64,000 bases of DNA from JANMEB01 sp041745295 (GTDB lineage: Bacteria > Planctomycetota > Planctomycetia > Pirellulales > Pirellulaceae): contig JBGTJE010000031.1 of assembly GCA_041745295.1 (NCBI GenBank), positions 1 to 64,000 on the forward strand, read 5' to 3'. The notes under the pieces are model-generated. The model was not told the DNA's origin, made no database searches, and was given only the letters and a program-made list of their open reading frames with translations. Made by a program: the position numbers and the translations under genes. Below are positions 57,002-64,000 of the stretch, piece after piece; the first letter of the stretch is position 1; each line of letters opens with the position of its first letter.

Positions 57002-59071
57002 CTAGCGGTCCCACGAAATAATCCCTTGCTTGAAGCGTTGCAGCTGTTCACGCAGTTCGTCGGCCAACGTCGTGTCGCCTGCGGCCGACGCCAGCGTAAG
57101 AGCGCGCTCGGTGACGGTGATGGCTTCGTTAGCGTTGTTGAGGCTGGCGTGCGCTCTGGCAAAGGTTTTCAGATACGTCGGGTTTTCCATCTGGGTCATC
57201 CCACAGGCAAGCTGCGCCAGCGGCAATGCCTTCGAGGGATCTCGATCTGGACCGTTAGCGTCGAGCAAAGCAGTCGCAAGGGCATTGAGCACATGAGGCT
57301 GTTGGGAATCGAATTCCAGCGACCGATTGAACTGGACAATCGCCAGATCGAACTTGAGCTGTCGGGCGCGTATCATTCCCAGTTCGAAGTGCAATTTGGC
57401 TCGGAGCGCATTTACTTGGGGATCACCGTCCGGCAGGTGTTCCAGGGCCTGTTTGAATTGATCGGCGGCTGCCTCATCCTGTTTGTCAGACGAAAATGCA
57501 GACACCAATAATTCGCGAGCATTGAGAGAACTCGGTTGGAGCTCCACCGCCTTTTCGCCGTATTTAATGGCGGCTTTGTAATCTTCCATTTTCAGGCAAA
57601 TGCGAGTCGCCGATTCGTAGAACAAATAAACCGGACATTTTTCAATCGCCGCTTCAATCAACAACCGAGCTTCAGCTAGTTTGTTATCTTCCACCAGGTG
57701 TTGAGCTTCATGCCATGAGTTATGAAGTTCGATGAGGTCCTTGGGATCTTCCTTTTCTGTGTCAAAAACCGTTTGCCCTGGCGTGGCGCTTTCTCCGACG
57801 TATCCCAAAGTACGCAAATGATCCATAAGTTTGGGTGCTAACTGATTGCCCTTCTGGACGATTTCCGGACGCACCGCCTGCTTCGAGATTTGATTCAGGT
57901 TTTCCTTGAGAATATCCGCCTGGCGAGACTCGGTCTCCACAAGATTGACTTGTTCACCCGGGTCTCTTTGCAGGTCGAACAACTCCGGACGGGTCGTGTG
58001 GATGTATTTCCACTGCCGGCCGACGAGGCCCACCAGCGAATTGGCCCCGTAAAACACCGGTTGCATACTCTCGCAATAGAGATATCGATCCTCGGGCAGT
58101 GGTGGATCGTTTCTGAAATAGCCGGCTAAATTCTTCCCCTGAATCTCAACGGGGGGCTCGATGCCAACCAGATCGCAAACCGTCGGCACAATATCGATGA
58201 TACTGGCGAGGTCTTCGATTTTGTGGGCCGTATTGGATCCGGGTAGCTTATACACCATCGGAACGTGCAATGCACTTTGGTAGATAAAATACGTGTGGGT
58301 AAGTTCTCCATGCTCACCCAACATTTCCCCGTGATCGCTCGTTACGATGATCAGGGTCGAGTCATACATGTTTAAGTCTTTTAGCTTTTCAATGACCTGA
58401 CCAATACAGTGATCGGTATACGCGATTTCACCGGCATAAGGATCGTCCTTGAACGATGTGGCAAACGGTTCGGGTGGAGCATATTCTTTGTGGGCATCAT
58501 AGTAATGGATAAAAAGAAAAACCGGTTCATCTGTTTGTTTTTCCAACCACTGAAACGCAACACGATTGACTTCCTCGGCCGAGCGTTCGGGGGCAGCATT
58601 GGCAAATGTGTCGTCGTATTCGTCGAATCCGCTGTTGAGCCCAAAATTGCTATTCAGGACCTGCGTTCCCACAAAGGCACCGGTGCGATATCCCTTCGCT
58701 CGAAGCAATGACGCCAATGTCTCCTGGGCCGGATCGAAAAACACAGTTTGGTTGCTGTGTTTTCCGTGATAGAGTGGAATTGTTCCCGTGAACATCGAGG
58801 CGTGGGCGGGCAAGGTAAACGGGATGGGTGTCATGGCATTGCTGAACAAATAGCCCTGTTTCGCCAGGGCGTCAATGTTCGGCGTCGTCGGTCGAGAATA
58901 GCCAAAACAACTCAAATGGTCGGCCCGGGTCGTATCCAGACTAATCAGCACGATATGGCGAATCTTCAGCGCAGAAGAGTATTGCTGGACAACAAACCAT
59001 GTGCCGACACACGCCAGCAGAAGTGCCGGGATAATGAACCAAACTCTTTTCGCGCGCATTTTACCTGGCAT
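57002..59071 (-). CDS. Sulfatase-like AP-superfamily enzyme with TPR domain
   Basis: A 689-aa protein. A membrane anchor (WFIIPALLLACVGTWFVV) precedes a sulfatase/phosphoethanolamine-transferase-like domain (about residues 38-420): LISLDTTRADHLSCFG with two metal Asp, PFTLPAHASMFTG, FIHYYDAHKEY and VTSDHGEMLGEHG. The residue that must be Cys or Ser for formylglycine in true sulfatases is Thr86, as in Thr-nucleophile phosphotransferases. TPR repeats fill about 470-689. Possibly a phosphodiesterase or transferase, not a sulfatase. It is convergent with the phosphodiesterase cluster. An alternative start is at 59059. Confidence 0.85.
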   Translation of the reverse strand: MPGKMRAKRVWFIIPALLLACVGTWFVVQQYSSALKIRHIVLISLDTTRADHLSCFGYSRPTTPNIDALAKQGYLFSNAMTPIPFTLPAHASMFTGTIPLYHGKHSNQTVFFDPAQETLASLLRAKGYRTGAFVGTQVLNSNFGLNSGFDEYDDTFANAAPERSAEEVNRVAFQWLEKQTDEPVFLFIHYYDAHKEYAPPEPFATSFKDDPYAGEIAYTDHCIGQVIEKLKDLNMYDSTLIIVTSDHGEMLGEHGELTHTYFIYQSALHVPMVYKLPGSNTAHKIEDLASIIDIVPTVCDLVGIEPPVEIQGKNLAGYFRNDPPLPEDRYLYCESMQPVFYGANSLVGLVGRQWKYIHTTRPELFDLQRDPGEQVNLVETESRQADILKENLNQISKQAVRPEIVQKGNQLAPKLMDHLRTLGYVGESATPGQTVFDTEKEDPKDLIELHNSWHEAQHLVEDNKLAEARLLIEAAIEKCPVYLFYESATRICLKMEDYKAAIKYGEKAVELQPSSLNARELLVSAFSSDKQDEAAADQFKQALEHLPDGDPQVNALRAKLHFELGMIRARQLKFDLAIVQFNRSLEFDSQQPHVLNALATALLDANGPDRDPSKALPLAQLACGMTQMENPTYLKTFARAHASLNNANEAITVTERALTLASAAGDTTLADELREQLQRFKQGIISWDR

Positions 59072-59092
59072 TATTCACCGATTAAATCAAAT

Positions 59093-60445
59093 TCATTTCT
59101 TCGCCACCTGTTCCGCGATCAAAAAAGCAATCTCCATCGCCTGGTCGTAGTTGAGTCGCGGATCGACGAGGCTTTTGTAATTCCGCACCAAGTCGGATTC
59201 GCTGATGTTGCTGGTACCGCCAATGCACTCGGTGACATTGTCGCCGGTGAGTTCCAAGTGAACGCCGCCCAAGTGGGAGCCCTGCGCGCGGTGGATTTCA
59301 AACGCGAAACGCAGTTCGTCGATGATTTGACCGAAGCGACGGGTCTTCGTCCCAGAGGAAGTGACGAACGTGTTGCCGTGCATCGGGTCGCAGCACCACA
59401 GCACGCTCTGCCGTGAGTCTTGAATCGCGCGAATCAGCGGCGGCAGGCCAGCTTGAATCTGATCGACTCCCATGCGATGCACCAGCGTGATTTTGCCGGG
59501 TTCGTTGCTGGGATTCAGCCGCTCGACCAGTTGCGTCAGTTCGGTGGGCGCAATCGTGGAGTCGATTTTGACACCGATTGGGTTGCAAATGCCGCGAAAA
59601 TATTCGACGTGGGCTCCATCGAGTTGCCGAGTTCGATTGCCGATCCAAGGATAATGCGTGCTGACGTTGTACCAACCTTCGCGGCGGGGAACGCGGCGAG
59701 TTTGGGCTTCCTCGTAGATCAGGTGGAGACCTTCGTGCGACGTAAATATTTCCACGCTTTTGCTGGTCGCAATCGATCGATCCAAAATCGTTTCCATGAA
59801 TTGAAGCGATGACGTGATCGAATCGGCCATCTGATGATACTTCTTAAACTGCGGCGAGTTTTTGGCAAACTCCAAATCCCAGTTTTCAGGGTGGTGCAGA
59901 TCCGCAAATCCGCCCCCGCTCAACGCGCGAATGAAATTCAGCGTCACGGCCGCTCGCTCGTAACCTCGAAGCAGCAAATCCGGATCGGGTTCCCGATCGA
60001 TTTGGGTAAACCCGCTGCGATTAATGTTGTCGCCCCGATAGACCGGCAGCGAAACGCCGTCGCGAGTTTCGGTTTCCTCCGAACGGGGCTTGGCGTATTG
60101 CCCCGCGATCCGGCCAACCCGCACGATGGGTTTCATCGAAGCGTAGGTCAGCACAAAGCTCATTTGGATGAGAACTTTGAGTTGCCGCACGATGGACTCG
60201 GTCGAATACTCGTCGATTCGTTCGCTGCAATCGCCGCCTTGCAGCAAAAATGCTTCGCCCAAGGCAGCTCGGGCCAAGAGTGATTTGAGGCTTTCGATTT
60301 CCCAACTGGTCACCAAAGGGGGCAGATTGGACAGGCGTTGGACCGCCTTTTCGACAGCGTCTTGATCTCCGTAAACGGGCTGTTGTTTCGCGGTTTTTTC
60401 TCGCCACGATCGCAAGCTCCATTCATTTTTCGTCGATCGAAGCAT
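59093..60445 (-). CDS. 3-deoxy-7-phosphoheptulonate synthase, class II
   Basis: A 450-aa class II DAHP synthase, first enzyme of the shikimate pathway, which joins phosphoenolpyruvate and erythrose-4-phosphate. Seen: WEIESLKSLLARAALGEAFLLQGGDCSE with the metal-ligand Cys, the GRIAGQYAKPRS block, LVHRMG with catalytic residues, CCDPMHGNT and GGVHLELTGDNVTEC. The length is normal. It should be the committed aromatic-amino-acid enzyme. It follows the TPR enzyme's start codon by about 20 bp on the same strand, with no functional tie known. Confidence 0.95.
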   Translation of the reverse strand: MLRSTKNEWSLRSWREKTAKQQPVYGDQDAVEKAVQRLSNLPPLVTSWEIESLKSLLARAALGEAFLLQGGDCSERIDEYSTESIVRQLKVLIQMSFVLTYASMKPIVRVGRIAGQYAKPRSEETETRDGVSLPVYRGDNINRSGFTQIDREPDPDLLLRGYERAAVTLNFIRALSGGGFADLHHPENWDLEFAKNSPQFKKYHQMADSITSSLQFMETILDRSIATSKSVEIFTSHEGLHLIYEEAQTRRVPRREGWYNVSTHYPWIGNRTRQLDGAHVEYFRGICNPIGVKIDSTIAPTELTQLVERLNPSNEPGKITLVHRMGVDQIQAGLPPLIRAIQDSRQSVLWCCDPMHGNTFVTSSGTKTRRFGQIIDELRFAFEIHRAQGSHLGGVHLELTGDNVTECIGGTSNISESDLVRNYKSLVDPRLNYDQAMEIAFLIAEQVAKK

Positions 60446-60862
60446 TCTTTAAATCCGGTCCGAGAAATCAATCCAAACGACGCCGCAAACTTTCCTACCG
60501 TCCAAAGCGGCATTCGTCGACGCCCTAATAATAGCTATTTGGCGTCACCTACAGTGCCGCGATCCGGCGAAAATTCACTTGGATTGGCGTAAACAAGCCC
60601 AAACTCGGATTCTGGATACCAGAGCCGGTCCGCGGTTGTGTCTCCCACAGGTCGTTTCGTAGGTCGGTCTGTCGCAGATTGGATAAACTCGGCAATGTCT
60701 TGGACTTTCTATGTTCGCTCGTAAACATTCAAGGTGTCGGCCTGTTCAAAGGGATCGTGCGATGTTCAAATTTTGGCGATCTGATATCAAAATGGGTACA
60801 CGGCCGTCGGGCGCATGCCCAGCACACGGGTCTATTTTCTGATTGACATCGGTAAAAGCGAA
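60446..60862. other. Divergent intergenic region
   Basis: About 415 bp between DAHP synthase and the DUF1573 gene. It must hold both promoters. No operator, leader peptide or riboswitch-like structure could be recognised by eye. Confidence 0.4.
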
Positions 60863-61876
60863 ATGTCCAAGTTGCGTGCCATCGCGTATCTGTTGCTCGT
60901 GTTCTCCGTCCCTCAATTGGCATCGGCCCAAAACTGGGCGGGTGAAATGTTCGGCGAGCAAAAGCACGATTTTGGCATCGTGGCCCGCGGGGCAAAGGCC
61001 GAATATCGCTTCAAATTTGAAAACAAATACAAGGAACCGGTTCACGTTCACAGCGTTACGACAAGTTGCAAATGCACGACACCGTCCGTGACGAAAGATT
61101 TGGTAAACTCGCGCGAATCATCGGAAATCGTCTGTAAATTCAATACCGAATCATTTACCGGACAACGGTCTGCTGACGTGACGGTCCGATTCGACAAACC
61201 GTATTGGGCCGAAGTGAAATTGCGCGTCACGGGAATCATTCGCGGGGACATTTTCGTCGACCCGGGAATCATCGAGTTTGGCCAGGTCGAACAGGCAGCC
61301 ACGTCGTCCAAGTCGATTCGTATTTCGCATCAAGGAAACACCAACTGGCGAATCGCTGATGTAAAAAGCACTTGTCCCTTTGTGAAAGTTCAGTTGAAAG
61401 AGCTTTTTCGCGGACAAGGCGTCGTGAATTATGAAATGATTGCCGAGTTGACCGATAAGGCCGAACCGGGCTATTTGCAAAATGAGCTGATTTTGTACGT
61501 GACCCAACCGCGAGGAGCGAACCGGACGGCGTCCGACGTTCGCGTTCCGATTACGTTTACCGCCAACGTGACGGCCGCCCTGGAGGTCAGTCCGTCGGTG
61601 GTGAAGCTTGGTCCACTCAAGCCCGATGAATCGGCCACGACGAAACTGGTTATCAAATCAAAGGTACCGTTTACGATCACGGATGTGATTTGCGACGATG
61701 GAAATTTTTCCGCCAAGACTAATGAAACGGCCGGTGGCCGACTCCACCTGTTGGAACTTTCCTACGAGGCCAAGGACGTCGTCGAGGGTGAGATTAAGAA
61801 TTCGATTAAGATTCTCACCGACATGAAAGAAAAGCCTGAAATCAACGTCCCGATCGTGGTGACGATTGGAAAATAG
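60863..61876 (+). CDS. Secreted DUF1573 protein
   Basis: A 337-aa protein with a signal peptide (LRAIAYLLLVFSVPQLASAQ). It starts with a DUF1573 domain: HDFGIVARGAKAEYRFKFENKY, VTTSCKCTTPSV and a STESFTGQ-like strand. Further immunoglobulin-like beta domains to the end (IRISHQGNTNWRIADVKSTCP, VKLGPLKPDESATTKLVI). Such proteins are thought to lie in the periplasm; their role is unknown. The start at 60863 is preferred over the ATG at 60815, which precedes the signal peptide. Confidence 0.83.
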   Translation: MSKLRAIAYLLLVFSVPQLASAQNWAGEMFGEQKHDFGIVARGAKAEYRFKFENKYKEPVHVHSVTTSCKCTTPSVTKDLVNSRESSEIVCKFNTESFTGQRSADVTVRFDKPYWAEVKLRVTGIIRGDIFVDPGIIEFGQVEQAATSSKSIRISHQGNTNWRIADVKSTCPFVKVQLKELFRGQGVVNYEMIAELTDKAEPGYLQNELILYVTQPRGANRTASDVRVPITFTANVTAALEVSPSVVKLGPLKPDESATTKLVIKSKVPFTITDVICDDGNFSAKTNETAGGRLHLLELSYEAKDVVEGEIKNSIKILTDMKEKPEINVPIVVTIGK

Positions 61877-61885
61877 GTCCGGCCT

Positions 61886-62060
61886 AGTGGGTCTCGCGAG
61901 CCGAGCGAGACCTGGGGCCGTCCAAAAATTCCCAACGTCATTTCGCGTAAAATGTCGCTTCCGTCCAAGCGAGCCTTTTCGTCGTTGTTGGCCGCGGACG
62001 CGAATGGAATTGAAACTCTGGGATGATTCCGAGTCTCGCTAGGCTCGCGAGACCCACTGG
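61886..62060. repeat. Paired inverted repeats after DUF1573 gene
   Basis: AGTGGGTCTCGCGAGCCGAG... at 61886-61911 is mirrored near 62034-62060, matching at 25 of 26 positions. About 120 bp of unrelated sequence lie between. It separates two convergent genes. Confidence 0.85.
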
Positions 62061-62064
62061 GGAT

Positions 62065-62292
62065 TTACGCCCAATCGAAGCCGGTTGTTTTTCGGACTCG
62101 TTCGTCAAAGTTCCCCAAGAGGCCGCCGATCACGTCCCATCGCTGCGGTCGGCGGACTTCGATATCGCCCTGCTGATTGACGCGGACGATCGTCGAGGCT
62201 TGAATTCCAGCGCCCTTCAAGTCCTCGACTTGCAACTCCTCATCTTGGACGATTCGCGAAAGCGTGTCACCTGTCATTTCAATGAACTTCAT
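62065..62292 (-). CDS. Small protein of unknown function
   Basis: A 75-aa protein (MKFIEMTGDTLSRIVQDEE, then GAGIQASTIVRVNQQGDIEVRRPQRWDVIGGLLGNFDER). Resembles small proteins seen in other planctomycetes; no known fold. It is not membrane-bound. Its stop lies only a few bases from the right inverted-repeat arm. Confidence 0.65.
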   Translation of the reverse strand: MKFIEMTGDTLSRIVQDEELQVEDLKGAGIQASTIVRVNQQGDIEVRRPQRWDVIGGLLGNFDERVRKTTGFDWA

Positions 62293-62431
62293 GGCGGCTA
62301 TTTCTCACTCTGTTTCGTGCACACTCTGTTTCGTGGACACCGCGACGGCCTTCGTGCGCGATTCAACAAGCATACTTGGCAGCGTCGCTCATTTGAAGGC
62401 GACCGCTTTTTCTCGAGCAAAGAAACCGCCG

Positions 62432-63022
62432 CTAATCGGCCTTCGCCCGCAATCTCGATTGGGAGTCGGCTGCGGTCGCACAATGATCGAATGGGTCATC
62501 ATCGACTTCCCCTCGCGGCGCGTCGCGGTCGGCCACCGATCCGACGCGAAGTGCCGGCGAACACAGTCGGGTTTGGTGATAGCGCGAGATCCAATCCTGC
62601 AAATCCAAATCCGTGATTCCCAGACGTTGCCGCACTTGGGAAAACGTTGCCGAGCACGAAAGGAGTCGTTCCACGATTCCGTCGCGGAATTTTTCCGAGT
62701 AGTATTTAGCTCGATTGGAACGATGAACGAGCGAAACCGCGGAAATAAATACGTTGCCCATCGATTCGATTTCCGATTCGGCATTCGGTATGTCGTCTTG
62801 CGGGTTGGGGTCGTAACTCCCCACGCTGCGGCGATAGGGCGGAAAGAGCCAGCGGCGCTTGCCGCACGAAACGCAATACCAAGGCCCGAGCCCGAACAAC
62901 TCAGGAATCCGAAAGCTCGCTCGGTCGATCAGTTTGAGCAGCGCAGACTTGACGGATCGCACATGCTCAACGTTGGTCAAGCAACTGGGACAATAGCCTT
63001 GTTGGTCCGTCCGAATCGTCAT
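62432..63022 (-). CDS. Hypothetical zinc-ribbon / HTH-like protein
   Basis: A 196-aa protein. Two Cys pairs, CPSC near residue 11 and CVSC near residue 50, form a likely zinc ribbon. A later stretch SATFSQVRQRLGITDLDLQDWI looks like a helix-turn-helix. The C-terminus is rich in Asp/Arg and may be disordered. No family recognised. It could be a DNA- or RNA-binding protein. Start at 63022; the frame is open to 63043 via TTG. Confidence 0.55.
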   Translation of the reverse strand: MTIRTDQQGYCPSCLTNVEHVRSVKSALLKLIDRASFRIPELFGLGPWYCVSCGKRRWLFPPYRRSVGSYDPNPQDDIPNAESEIESMGNVFISAVSLVHRSNRAKYYSEKFRDGIVERLLSCSATFSQVRQRLGITDLDLQDWISRYHQTRLCSPALRVGSVADRDAPRGEVDDDPFDHCATAADSQSRLRAKAD

Positions 63023-63216
63023 CAGCGCTGCTACCAAAACCAAGAAATGTCGGTCTTTAGATTGTAATGTGAATTCTGAACGTGGGAGCGGCAGAAAAGG
63101 GAATTCGTTTCCTTGGCACTATCAATCGCGAGCATTTGCCGTGTTTCTTGCCCCATGCGACGATTGTTTCGAATACTCCGGCTTCCGCAATCAGTTTACC
63201 TAATCCACCGAATTGA

Positions 63217-64000
63217 GTGTACAAGCCTGTGGCACCGGACGACGACGCAAGGGAGGGCAACGACCAAGCCCCAGGGCTAACCTGGTTGGTCGGGCCGCAC
63301 GAGCATGGCCAGCGACTCGACGTGTTCCTGTTTGACAAGCTCCCGGCGACGAGCCGATCGAAGGTGCAACGGCTAATCGAATCCGCTGCCGTCGCGGTCG
63401 ATGATTTGTCCATACGCCCTTCGTTCCGCCTCAAAGTGGGTCAAACGGTCACCCTTCAAAGCGTCGAGGTGCCAGCCGAGGACATGGCCGGCGAGGACAT
63501 ACCCCTGCGCGTCTTGTTCGAAGACGACGACATAGTGGCAATCGACAAAGCGGCTGGCATGGTCGTGCACCCCGCCAAAGGCCATTGGTCGGGAACACTG
63601 ACCGCCGCGCTCACCTATCGCTTCAAAGAATTGAGTGCTGCGGGCGGCCCGCACCGACCGGGAATTGTCCATCGATTGGACCGCGACACGAGCGGCGTCA
63701 TTCTAGTCGCAAAGTCGGATCGCGCGCATTTCCAGCTCACAAAACAATTCGAACGGCGAACGGTCAAAAAACAATACGTTGCGCTCGTTAGTCCTGCACC
63801 CGATCGAGATGCAGACCTGATCGATCAGCCGATCGGCGTTCATCCGTACCAACGCGAGAAGATGACAATTCGCGGCGAGCATGCGACCAGCCGACCGGCG
63901 ACGACCTATTACGAAGTTCGACGCCGGTTTCAGGGGTTTGCTTGGGTAGACGTTTTTCCAAGGACCGGGCGAACGCATCAAATTCGCGTTCATTTAGCCC
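63217..64000 (+). CDS. RluA-family pseudouridine synthase (truncated by window end)
   Basis: The frame runs off the window, with 261 codons visible. An S4 RNA-binding domain comes first (LVGPHEHGQRLDVFLFDKL and SRSKVQRLIESAAV). The RluA catalytic domain follows: LFEDDDIVAIDKAAGMVVHPA, GIVHRLDRDTSGVI with the catalytic Asp, and the RTGRTHQIRVHLA motif at the very end. It isomerises uridine to pseudouridine in rRNA or tRNA (RluD/RluA/RluC group). The start is GTG at 63217, or GTG at 63229; both lie just after an in-frame stop and lack a clear ribosome-binding site. Confidence 0.9.
   Translation, partial: MYKPVAPDDDAREGNDQAPGLTWLVGPHEHGQRLDVFLFDKLPATSRSKVQRLIESAAVAVDDLSIRPSFRLKVGQTVTLQSVEVPAEDMAGEDIPLRVLFEDDDIVAIDKAAGMVVHPAKGHWSGTLTAALTYRFKELSAAGGPHRPGIVHRLDRDTSGVILVAKSDRAHFQLTKQFERRTVKKQYVALVSPAPDRDADLIDQPIGVHPYQREKMTIRGEHATSRPATTYYEVRRRFQGFAWVDVFPRTGRTHQIRVHLA

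Noticed and set aside
62023..63067. Two plus-strand frames of 197 and 267 codons
   Set aside because: Antisense of the two small minus-strand genes; the first begins inside the inverted repeat.

Overview
This 64 kb window is from a planctomycete, most likely of the Pirellulales. The 16S rRNA gene has planctomycete-type sequence and is not followed by 23S or 5S. Lineage-typical families recur: class II DAHP synthase, DUF1573, DUF1579, an ECF-like sigma factor beside a Ser/Thr kinase, AP-superfamily/TPR enzymes, a giant exoprotein with the short LExRxLL-type N-terminal signature, and an OmpA-fused substrate-binding protein. Ribosome-binding sites such as GGAG and AGGAG fit the anti-SD at the 16S 3' end, and GTG and TTG starts are common. 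Family assignments come from reading motifs; no database search was possible.

Layout. 0.2-5.1 kb: a MoxR ATPase, a secreted DUF4440 protein, and a pair made of an anchored helical protein and a fused MlaF-MlaE-like ABC protein. 5.3-6.8 kb: a TPR protein with two RNA-polymerase alpha-CTD-like domains, and tRNA-Thr(CGU). 7.1-13.4 kb (minus): a chaperone block groL2-groS-groL1-dnaJ-grpE-fmdB type. 13.8-19 kb: a secreted DUF1579 protein and a 1337-aa exoprotein with a metzincin-type zinc motif and FG-GAP repeats. 19.2-27.7 kb (minus): a seven-gene locus pairing a PspA/IM30 (ESCRT-III superfamily) protein and a classical-clade AAA+ ATPase with a complete ABC importer. Its binding protein is membrane anchored and carries an OmpA peptidoglycan-binding domain, and a membrane coiled-coil protein closes the set. 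This is the best candidate for a little-described system. 28.2-31 kb: a flavin monooxygenase and an M61 peptidase.

31.4-38 kb is the most rearranged part. A stand-alone 16S gene with promoter, boxA and terminator is followed by a divergent sigma factor/kinase pair. That pair is bracketed by a second 73-bp copy of the 16S trailer plus terminator. Next comes a four-helix-bundle (S23/Avd-like) gene enclosed by heptanucleotide arrays. 38-50.5 kb holds mostly single housekeeping or envelope genes: thermonuclease-HhH, amidohydrolase, pyrophosphatase, acyltransferase, PilZ, rsmE, tandem DinB, a TIM-barrel isomerase, RNase D and an intradiol-dioxygenase-like secreted protein. 51-59 kb carries a sulfotransferase-like protein, three alkaline-phosphatase-superfamily enzymes and an Oxa1/EMC3-like membrane protein, suggesting envelope or exopolymer modification. 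59-64 kb has class II DAHP synthase, a DUF1573 protein, two small unknowns and the start of an RluA-family pseudouridine synthase cut by the window end.

Many intergenic gaps contain long palindromes of at least eight unrelated sequence families, several of them present more than once in the window. No insertion sequence, prophage or CRISPR array was seen.
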